A stretch of DNA of 6,096 bases from Winogradskyella sp. (GTDB lineage: Bacteria > Bacteroidota > Bacteroidia > Flavobacteriales > Flavobacteriaceae), in assembly GCA_030149115.1 (NCBI GenBank), contig JASBSE010000074.1, positions 1-6,096 of the forward strand. The letters are read 5' to 3'. Below the pieces are notes generated by a model. It was given only the letters and a program-made list of their open reading frames with translations, was not told the origin of the DNA and did not search any database. Position 1 is the stretch's first letter. Each line of letters opens with the position of its first letter. Below are positions 1 to 5,258 of the stretch, in pieces. The position numbers and the translations under genes were made by a program.

Positions 1-519
1 AACTTCTTTTAGGTTATTTTTAAACAAGGTGCTTCCACTGGAGACGATATCTACAATAGCATCGGCAAGTCCTATGTTTGGTGCAATTTCAACCGAACCG
101 TTTATTATATGTAATTCAGCATTTACATTGTTTGATTGTAAAAACCCATTAACAGTGTTTGGATAAGATGTTGCAATACGCTTGCCTTCTAAATCCTGAA
201 TTGTTGAATATTTGGTAGACTTTGGTACAGCTACCGAAACTTTACAGGTAGAAAACCCTAGTTTTTCAACTATGGAAATATCTTTACCCTTTTCAACCAA
301 TACGTTTTCTCCTATAATGGCAACATCAACCACACCATCTCTAAGGTATTGAGGGATATCGCCATTTCTTAAATAAAAGACCTCTAAAGGGAAGTTTCTA
401 GCCGAAGCTTTTAATTGGTCTTTGCCATTATCTATAGAAATCCCAACGTCTTTAAGGATTTTCATAGAATCGTCGTGTAACCGACCCGATTTTTGAACTG
501 CAATTTTTAATTTACTCAT
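1..519 (-). CDS. hisG: ATP phosphoribosyltransferase HisG, N-terminal 173 residues (3' end outside window)
   Basis: This cytoplasmic enzyme catalyses the first step of histidine synthesis, joining ATP and PRPP to give phosphoribosyl-ATP, and is feedback-inhibited by histidine in known family members. I translated the frame by hand. It starts MSKLKIAVQKSGRL, the usual HisG opening, followed by a RNGDIPQYLRDGVVDVAIIG segment (residues 51-70). The PRPP-binding signature ADAIVDIVSSGSTL is at residues 152-165. The frame is open to base 1, so the C-terminal part is missing from the window. Whether a regulatory ACT-like C-terminal domain follows (long-form HisG, usual in Bacteroidota, about 280-290 residues) cannot be seen. 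The ATG at 519-517 is the natural start because family similarity begins there. The gene sits behind a His-rich leader peptide and terminator, so it is probably the first gene of a his operon controlled by attenuation. The identity is very secure. Confidence 0.96.
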   Translation of the reverse strand, partial: MSKLKIAVQKSGRLHDDSMKILKDVGISIDNGKDQLKASARNFPLEVFYLRNGDIPQYLRDGVVDVAIIGENVLVEKGKDISIVEKLGFSTCKVSVAVPKSTKYSTIQDLEGKRIATSYPNTVNGFLQSNNVNAELHIINGSVEIAPNIGLADAIVDIVSSGSTLFKNNLKEV

Positions 520-560
520 TTTGGTTTTAATGTGTTTGAGTAAATCTTTTTTGGGAGATA

Positions 561-578
561 TTTTTACGCTTGTAAAAA
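561..578 (-). other. Small hairpin just after the his terminator stem
   Basis: TTTTTAC and GTAAAAA form a 7-bp stem around a 4-nt loop (AAGC on the minus strand), using the terminator's T-tract as its 5' arm. It is AT-rich and weak, and it competes with the 11-nt repeat arm at 566-556. The CAAGCG in its loop region (572-567) is the third copy of a hexamer also present in the leader tail (652-647) and the terminator 3' arm (592-587). It may be an incidental by-product of A/T richness. Confidence 0.3.
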
Positions 579-610
579 CAAAAAACCGCTTGATTTACTC
601 AAACGGTTTT
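574..610 (-). terminator. Intrinsic terminator of the his attenuator
   Basis: The minus-strand RNA has a 12-bp stem, AAAACCGTTTGA (610-599) with TCAAGCGGTTTT (593-582), and a 5-nt loop GTAAA. A T-rich tail of 11 T in 12 (TTTTTTGTTTTT overlapping the stem end) runs to 574. The one imperfect position is a G-U pair in the minus-strand RNA but would be a C-A mismatch in the plus-strand RNA. The T-tract also exists only on the minus strand, so orientation is clear. It lies between the His-rich leader peptide and hisG, the place expected for a transcription attenuator. It may also end transcripts running in from the upstream SPFH operon, which has no other visible terminator. Confidence 0.88.
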
Positions 611-655
611 AAAAATATCTTGTTTTTATTCAATACATTTTCAGCTCGCTTGAGT
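597..655 (-). promoter_or_regulatory. Candidate antiterminator pairing of the his attenuator
   Basis: The tail of the leader reading frame, ACTCAAGCG (655-647), can pair over 9 nt with CGTTTGAGT (605-597), with a single G-U. The second segment is most of the 5' arm of the terminator, so the two structures exclude each other. A ribosome stalled at the first His codons (679 onward) would leave 655-647 free and favour this pairing and read-through. A ribosome reaching the stop codon at 643-641 would cover it and let the terminator form. This logic matches known amino-acid attenuators. The pairing is seen; the function is inferred. Confidence 0.68.
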
Positions 656-697
656 GCAAGTATGAAAATGATGATGATGTAACTGAATAAAAGTCAT
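641..697 (-). CDS. hisL: his operon leader peptide, 18 residues
   Basis: The frame ATG (697-695) to TGA (643-641) encodes MTFIQLHHHHFHTCTQAS. It carries four consecutive His codons and a fifth after one Phe, all CAT, at 679-668 and 664-662. The peptide itself is not expected to have a function; its translation would sense charged histidine tRNA by ribosome stalling, as in the his leaders of enterobacteria. Its tail overlaps the antiterminator segment, and it is followed 31 nt later by the terminator stem, in front of hisG. There is no Shine-Dalgarno sequence, only an A-rich stretch (AACAAAACAAGAC) before the ATG, as usual in Bacteroidota. It is too short for standard gene finding. The His run, frame and context make chance an unlikely explanation. 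Confidence 0.87.
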   Translation of the reverse strand: MTFIQLHHHHFHTCTQAS

Positions 698-704
698 GTC
701 TTGT

Positions 705-719
705 TTTGTTCTGAACAAA
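705..719. repeat. 15-bp palindrome upstream of the his leader
   Basis: TTTGTTC-T-GAACAAA has perfect 7-nt arms around one central base, centred at 712. It ends 7 nt before the leader-peptide start. It could be an operator for a dimeric regulator or a short 5'-UTR hairpin in the leader RNA (6 bp with a 3-nt loop). No T-tract follows it on the minus strand, so it is not a good terminator for the upstream gene. No regulator can be named from the sequence. Confidence 0.4.
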
Positions 720-723
720 TTTT

Positions 724-759
724 CAAAAAATAAATTTAGAATTCCAAACGTTTAACAAA
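724..759 (-). promoter_or_regulatory. Weak candidate promoter for hisL-hisG
   Basis: The gap between the SPFH gene and the leader peptide should contain the his promoter. The closest match to the Bacteroidota consensus (TTTG, then TAnnTTTG) is TTTG at 759-756 with TATTTTTTG at 732-724. The second box has one base too many between TA and TTTG, and the 23-nt spacing is long. Transcription would then begin roughly 20-25 nt before the leader ATG. The match is poor, and read-through from the upstream operon is an alternative source of hisG mRNA. Confidence 0.3.
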
Positions 760-763
760 ATTT

Positions 764-1579
764 TTATTGATTGCCTAAAATTATTGGCATGCCACTTTCA
801 CCAGAACCAATAATAACTACCTTGCTATTCTGCGATTCTGCTAATTTATTTGTCGCTTCAATACCTTTATCCTGTAAAATTTTATCAGTTAAAGACGCAC
901 TTAGAATTCGGTTTGCATCTGCTTTACCCTGAGCTTCGATTCGTTGTTTTTCAGCTTCTTTTTCTGCAGTAACTAATCTAAATTCGTACTCTAAAGATTC
1001 TTGTTCTTGCCTAAGTTTACGTTCAATAGCATCTTTTATAGTAGGCGGTAAAGTAACATCTCTAATTAATACATTATTTAATTGAATGTACTGGCTTTCT
1101 ACTATTTTTCTCGTTTCTTCAAAAATTTCTTCTTGAATGGCATCACGTTTTGTGGAATACAATTGCTCTGGAGTATAACGCCCAACTACACTTCTGGCAG
1201 CACTTCTTATGGCGGGTTGTAAAACTCTACTCAAATAATTTTCTCCCTTCTCATTGTGCAATTTTCCTAAGTTTTTAACATCTGGTTCATACAACACAGA
1301 AGCATCTAATTTTATATCTAATCCGTTAGATGATAATACCGACATTTTTTCTGGGATTTCTTGTTGGCGAGTTTCATAATCGATAACTCTGTTCCATGGA
1401 GCTATAATATGAAACCCAGGTCCTAATGGTGCCTTGTTAGAATCTACTCCATCTCCTAAAGTTTCATACAATACAGCTGCATGACCAGCATCAATAGTTA
1501 CAGCAGATTTTGCCAGTATAATAATCAAAATGACTACGCCTATTAAAATAGGTAGTCCGATTTTTGGTAATTTTTCCAT
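764..1579 (-). CDS. Prohibitin-family SPFH/Band 7 membrane protein
   Basis: This is a 271-residue inner-membrane protein of the prohibitin branch of the SPFH superfamily. Family members form large ring- or cage-like membrane scaffolds, often working with membrane proteases such as FtsH; no enzymatic activity is expected. An N-terminal transmembrane helix (about residues 8-23) is followed by the Band 7 domain (about 26-210), with typical segments GPGFHIIAPW (53-62), VRPAI-like LQPAIRSAARSVVGRYTPEQL (120-140, first 20 best conserved) and a DVTLPPTIKDAIERKL helix start (174-189). A long charged, Glu/Ala-rich helix (about 183-230) should be a coiled coil, and the tail VVIIGSGESGMPIILGN is typical of bacterial prohibitin homologues. 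The length fits the family. It starts 10 nt after the VWA gene stop, so the two are probably co-transcribed. It is the last gene before the his attenuator. The substrate or partner protease is unknown. Confidence 0.92.
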   Translation of the reverse strand: MEKLPKIGLPILIGVVILIIILAKSAVTIDAGHAAVLYETLGDGVDSNKAPLGPGFHIIAPWNRVIDYETRQQEIPEKMSVLSSNGLDIKLDASVLYEPDVKNLGKLHNEKGENYLSRVLQPAIRSAARSVVGRYTPEQLYSTKRDAIQEEIFEETRKIVESQYIQLNNVLIRDVTLPPTIKDAIERKLRQEQESLEYEFRLVTAEKEAEKQRIEAQGKADANRILSASLTDKILQDKGIEATNKLAESQNSKVVIIGSGESGMPIILGNQ

Positions 1580-1589
1580 TTTAATATTT

Positions 1590-3623
1590 TTAAATTAAAC
1601 CGTTATATTTTCTAATAAACCACTCAGCAAATAAGCTCAAAGCTATAAGTCCAAGTAGATATTTCCAGTCTATCAAAGGTACGATATTTTTAGTGCTTTT
1701 TTGAATGGTAGCATATCTAGAATCTGTCAACAATTCAGAAATTAACTCGTCTATCTCGGTATTAAAAACAGTAATTCCACTGCTATTTTTAGCCAGCGAC
1801 TGAAGTTTCTCTATATCAGCATTTAGAAACTGCTGCTCAACATTATACTCTAAAACTTCAAAACTGCCTGAAGCAGCCACAGACTCTGTATTATGCTTAA
1901 TTGTAAAATTATAAGAACCAGAAGGAATTCCGCTTAGATCAGCACTATAGCTACCGTTGTTTAACAGAAGAGGAATTTCTCTTACACTATCATCTCCTTT
2001 ATTTTTTAATACTATGGTAAGCGCTGCGGAACTATCAAATTCGTAATTTTTGTTGAAGTATTGTGCAGATATAATTACATCATCATTTCCATTGTAAAAT
2101 GATTTGTAGTCTATATTTAGTCGACTTCTCTTTTTATTAGAACTTAGGTATTGCACTAATTTCCCCATAAAATTGTCAAAATCATTAAAACTCTCAGTCT
2201 CTAAATAAGATTGTGCTCTCCATCTCCAGATACCTTCGCCTGACAATAAAGCATGTTTAGTGTCGCCTATTTCAAAAGTTGACAACATTGGTTGATTAGC
2301 ATCTATACCATTAACAGATTTTGATAAAATAATATCATTAGGTACAGAAAACTCTATTGTTCCAAACTCAGATTGTAACGGAGGATAATCTTCAAAACTT
2401 AAATTATCTATAATGAATGTGCTATAATTTCTATTTAATCGTGGTTGAAAATCTTCAGATTGATTTGTTACAGTTTGCTTAAAAGCTAATTGAGAATTGT
2501 TAAGCAAACTAAAGTTTGTTGTGTTACCTGTAATGATAAAGCTATTCAATTTTTTATCTGAAACCTGGCTCAAAACATCATTAAAGCTATTATTTGGCTG
2601 GTACAATATAGTCAATTGAAAATCATTAAATTTCTCTATAAATTCAGATGGCTTTAAAATAGAAACACTTCGTTGCTCGTTACTTTCTATAGACTTTTTA
2701 AACGCACCTAAATCGGGATGTAAAATGTCAGAAACTAAAGCTATATTCGTTTTTTGATCTATAACTTCTACACCAAAATTTTTAGAATTATTTGCCGTGT
2801 TTTTTTCTAAACTTAGTGGTGTCAATTCTACTCTATAGGTTTTTACTCCAACTGAATTTGCAAGTAAAGTTGTTGAGATGATTTCAGAAGTTTTTTCAGC
2901 ATTAAATTGAATAGATTTTCTAAAAACCAAATTGTTACCAGACCATATTTTAAGTTCAGTATTTACCGTTTCATTGCCATTATAATTAGCAATTACTTCA
3001 ACAGGGAATCTGTTCTTTAAAAACACATAACGATTAACGTTGAGTTGCTTAATACTAACATCTGTATAAACCGTTGAGTCTCCCAAAATAACTGGGTAAA
3101 TGGGTTGCTTTACAGAATTATTTATAAAGCTGTAATCTGAACCATAGGTTTGGTTACCATCACTCAATATTACTATAGGAGCAACCTCGTTAGAATACAC
3201 CTCTCCTATTTGTTTTAATGTATTTGAAATGTTGGATTGTTTTTCTGTAAAACTTAACGAATCAAGTGATTTTATGGTTTTTCCGAAGCTATACGTTTTT
3301 ACATTAAACCGTTTCTGAATTTCTACATTATCACTTAGTAATTTGTATGCGTCTTTTGCGTTTTTATCTTGTTCTAAATAAATAACAGATTCTGAATTAT
3401 CTACAGCAATTACAAGTGTAGGTTTTTCATCATAGAAGGTTTTTGATTCAAATTTTGGGTTGATGAGTAACAGAAGTATACCTAAAATAGAAATAATTCT
3501 CAATACGGTGAATGTAGCTTTTAACTTAGTATTAAGTTTAGACTTATAGACATATTGAAACAGCGCTAAAAAAAGCGCTGTCAATGCTGCAATAATGATA
3601 TATATTATTGTTTCTGTTTGCAA
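1590..3623 (-). CDS. VWA-domain inner-membrane protein with large periplasmic region; TTG start
   Basis: This 677-residue membrane protein has two N-terminal transmembrane helices (about 5-24 and 39-56) joined by a Lys-rich loop (KSKLNTKLK) and one near the C-terminus (about 652-670). The positive-inside rule puts residues 57-650 in the periplasm. The VWA domain (about 68-185) keeps a metal-site (MIDAS) pattern: DNSES at 75-79, Ser130 in SNISNTL where Thr is usual, and Asp155 in LSDG. A beta-rich CARDB-like part follows (about 200-288), then a Rossmann-like part resembling class I glutamine amidotransferases (about 290-460), ending in GEGIWRWR (462-469). No amidotransferase catalytic Cys is visible: I saw no Cys in the translation. 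Related Bacteroidota proteins are annotated only as VWA-domain proteins; a role as an adhesion or assembly platform is inference. The start is unusual: TTG (3623-3621), directly after the TAA of the upstream gene and in the same frame. No Met occurs before residue 446, so no ATG start could include the membrane and VWA regions. Confidence 0.88.
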   Translation of the reverse strand: MQTETIIYIIIAALTALFLALFQYVYKSKLNTKLKATFTVLRIISILGILLLLINPKFESKTFYDEKPTLVIAVDNSESVIYLEQDKNAKDAYKLLSDNVEIQKRFNVKTYSFGKTIKSLDSLSFTEKQSNISNTLKQIGEVYSNEVAPIVILSDGNQTYGSDYSFINNSVKQPIYPVILGDSTVYTDVSIKQLNVNRYVFLKNRFPVEVIANYNGNETVNTELKIWSGNNLVFRKSIQFNAEKTSEIISTTLLANSVGVKTYRVELTPLSLEKNTANNSKNFGVEVIDQKTNIALVSDILHPDLGAFKKSIESNEQRSVSILKPSEFIEKFNDFQLTILYQPNNSFNDVLSQVSDKKLNSFIITGNTTNFSLLNNSQLAFKQTVTNQSEDFQPRLNRNYSTFIIDNLSFEDYPPLQSEFGTIEFSVPNDIILSKSVNGIDANQPMLSTFEIGDTKHALLSGEGIWRWRAQSYLETESFNDFDNFMGKLVQYLSSNKKRSRLNIDYKSFYNGNDDVIISAQYFNKNYEFDSSAALTIVLKNKGDDSVREIPLLLNNGSYSADLSGIPSGSYNFTIKHNTESVAASGSFEVLEYNVEQQFLNADIEKLQSLAKNSSGITVFNTEIDELISELLTDSRYATIQKSTKNIVPLIDWKYLLGLIALSLFAEWFIRKYNGLI

Positions 3624-4679
3624 TTATTTTTTTAATGCCTTTTTAATATAAGAATTAATGTCTTTAACATGCCTCTTTTTTAGGTTATATGAAGAAAGCA
3701 TACCTGCGACATAATTTCTATATACTATTTCTCCTGTCTTAGAATTAACGATATGAATGAACTTTTGAGAATTTACTCTAACAAAACGTAGATAGTAAAA
3801 CTCTTCTCCTGCTAAAATTCTTCTATCAATCTCATCTTCATCTTGAAATTCGAATTTATAATCGTAACTATCAAAGGTGTCTTTAAAATCATCCTTGTCT
3901 TCTTTAGCTGTCATTTTCCAAGGATTATATTTAATTAAATGATAGTTCGGTATGTATAATGTTTGTTTAGATAGATTTTTTAACTCAGGTAAATAATCAT
4001 TATCGTACATCCAATATTCTTCACCAGTTTTTAATTGATTATTAACTTTCTGAAAATAATTTTTTAGAAAACCAGATTTATAATTGTAAAAAACATCTCT
4101 ACTGTAAATACTATCCATTATTACGGAAGTATCAGAACTTAGCGCTGTTGGGAGAAACGTGTCTTTTGGAAATAAATCTACTCTGGCGATATTTTCTCTA
4201 TTAGAAGAAATTGCCTTATTTAGTTTTCTCTCATATTTTTTACTCTCTGGATCTAATTTTTCGATGTCTTTTTTTAAACTTTCATTATCTAACATAAAAA
4301 AGTTTATATAGATATAGATGTAATCTACAATACCTCCAGATTTCATCTGCTTCTGTTTGTGATAGCCTTCTAAATTCGCAAATGAATAATTACCATCTAA
4401 ATAATTTAAGAGATTAAAATCCTCTCTTTTAACTAACTTATAAGAAGTAATATCCCAAGAGTCACTTAATAGTTTTTCATAAGTCTCTGTGTCAATAATA
4501 TCTGAAAGGACAAATATGGTTTCAGTATTTTTAAATTTACCTAACCTTTCTTTTGGAAACTTTTTGGACTTTCCAATATGTCTTGGGCCTATACTAACCT
4601 GCGAGTAGGAGTTGATAAAAAATAAAAGTGCAAAAGATAAAAGTGTATATCTTACTTTAAGAAAATTAAATTCAGTCAT
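3624..4679 (-). CDS. Exported protein of unknown function, 351 residues
   Basis: I do not recognise this family. The N-terminus is a classical signal peptide: KVR, a hydrophobic stretch TLLSFALLFFIN (about 12-23), then SYS before Gln27, a typical Bacteroidota cleavage site. No lipobox Cys or further transmembrane helix is evident, so the protein is probably periplasmic or secreted. Visible features are an aromatic strand YIYIYINFF (120-128), a charged helical segment (about 131-160), an Asp/Glu-rich patch (about 260-285) and, near the end, a likely beta-hairpin FIHIVNSKTGEIVYRNY (307-323). There is no recognisable C-terminal sorting domain; the protein ends in a Lys-rich helix (IKKALKK). The ATG at 4679 directly precedes the signal peptide and lies 6 nt after the stop of the upstream gene. 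Its TAA stop abuts the TTG start of the VWA gene, suggesting translational coupling. A function serving the same envelope process as the VWA protein is inferred only from position. Confidence 0.82.
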   Translation of the reverse strand: MTEFNFLKVRYTLLSFALLFFINSYSQVSIGPRHIGKSKKFPKERLGKFKNTETIFVLSDIIDTETYEKLLSDSWDITSYKLVKREDFNLLNYLDGNYSFANLEGYHKQKQMKSGGIVDYIYIYINFFMLDNESLKKDIEKLDPESKKYERKLNKAISSNRENIARVDLFPKDTFLPTALSSDTSVIMDSIYSRDVFYNYKSGFLKNYFQKVNNQLKTGEEYWMYDNDYLPELKNLSKQTLYIPNYHLIKYNPWKMTAKEDKDDFKDTFDSYDYKFEFQDEDEIDRRILAGEEFYYLRFVRVNSQKFIHIVNSKTGEIVYRNYVAGMLSSYNLKKRHVKDINSYIKKALKK

Positions 4680-4685
4680 CCACTA

Positions 4686-5219
4686 TTATTTTTTATTAAT
4701 TAAATCAAAAGCGTCTAAAAACTTATTTAGATTTTTAGTATTTACACTATCCTCCAATGCTATCACCTGAGTTATGTACATAACGTTATCTACTAAATAG
4801 GCATTCATATATAAATCCATACCAGTAGTTTTAATTAATATTTTTCTTCCTGGATAACCATTTAAAGTAATGTTTTCATCGGACTCTAAAGTTCCATTAA
4901 CATTTGTTACTGCCCCATTTACTGCGCCATCTAAAATAGATTTTATTTGCTCATCTGATATATCTGAGAATTGCTCTTCTGGATAATCACTTCTGATGAC
5001 ACCATAATAAACATTATCTCCAGCTTTTGAAGACGAATACCCAACCATATTCATATCTAACTCACCAACAGCGGTTTGTATTTTTTGAACTGATTCTTCA
5101 GGAGTTCCTGGAAATTCTGTAATAAAAGCAAGTTTGTCAGATTTATATTTTTCCCAATCTTGAGCTGTTATTGTTGAAGCAAATACAAACAAAAAGATGG
5201 ATGTCATTAATAATTTCAT
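4686..5219 (-). CDS. Exported small protein, possibly PsbP/DcrB-like fold
   Basis: This 177-residue protein has a signal peptide (about residues 1-19, MKLLMTSIFLFVFASTITA, cleaved before Gln20) and no other membrane segment, so it should be periplasmic or secreted. The mature part opens with DWEKYKSDKLAFITEFPGTP, then a short GELDMNM strand, a GYPGRKILIK strand (121-130) and a Tyr/Asp strand pair (136-152), ending in an amphipathic helix (NKFLDAFDLI). The opening FxxxFPGxP and the later G-x-PGR resemble exported proteins of the Mog1/PsbP/DcrB fold. This is a recollection of pattern, not a search result, and it gives no biochemical function. The ATG at 5219 starts the signal peptide. It follows fabG by 39 nt without a visible terminator or promoter and precedes the 351-residue gene by 6 nt, including a second in-frame stop TAG right after its TAA. 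Confidence 0.82.
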   Translation of the reverse strand: MKLLMTSIFLFVFASTITAQDWEKYKSDKLAFITEFPGTPEESVQKIQTAVGELDMNMVGYSSSKAGDNVYYGVIRSDYPEEQFSDISDEQIKSILDGAVNGAVTNVNGTLESDENITLNGYPGRKILIKTTGMDLYMNAYLVDNVMYITQVIALEDSVNTKNLNKFLDAFDLINKK

Positions 5220-5224
5220 AATAT

Positions 5225-5250
5225 ATAGTTTAATGGTTAATAGTTTAATG
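5225..5250. repeat. Imperfect 15-nt tandem repeat between fabG and next gene
   Basis: ATAGTTTAATG occurs at 5225-5235 and again at 5240-5250, a period of 15 nt; over the full 15-nt units 13 positions match. It fills most of the 39-nt spacer. It looks like a small local duplication. It has no dyad symmetry of note, and no function can be assigned. Confidence 0.5.
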
Positions 5251-5258
5251 TTTTATAT

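Larger units (their letters stand above)
534..620 (-). repeat. Two crossing perfect inverted repeats between his terminator and hisG start
   Basis: In the minus-strand RNA, AGATATTTTTA (620-610) is perfectly complementary to TAAAAATATCT (566-556), 11 nt. GTTTGAGTAAATC (604-592) is perfectly complementary to GATTTACTCAAAC (546-534), 13 nt. The four arms alternate, so both helices together would make a pseudoknot; otherwise they are alternatives. The 13-nt upstream arm is also the 5' arm plus loop of the terminator, and it overlaps the antiterminator target. Both downstream arms lie beyond the terminator, so they exist only in read-through transcripts. The last arm ends 14 nt before the hisG ATG. 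The pairing is visible in sequence; a regulatory role is inference. Confidence 0.6.

Noticed and set aside
574..610. Hairpin as a bidirectional terminator
   Set aside because: There is no T-tract on the plus strand, the stem has a C-A mismatch in that direction, and no plus-strand gene needs it.
668..679. ATG trinucleotide repeat on the plus strand, as a possible microsatellite
   Set aside because: It is the complement of the four CAT (His) codons of the leader peptide, which explains it better.
705..719. Palindrome as the terminator of the SPFH gene
   Set aside because: The stem is short and AT-rich, and AACAAGAC rather than a T-tract follows on the minus strand.
3624..3626. Single in-frame TAA between two genes, as a broken longer gene
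   Set aside because: Each part has its own export or membrane start: a signal peptide in one and a first membrane helix right after the junction in the other. The stop therefore separates two natural proteins rather than disrupting one.
5225..5250. Short direct repeats as a CRISPR or attachment site
   Set aside because: There are only two 11-nt copies 15 nt apart, with no integrase, Cas gene or larger repeat nearby; a local duplication is enough.
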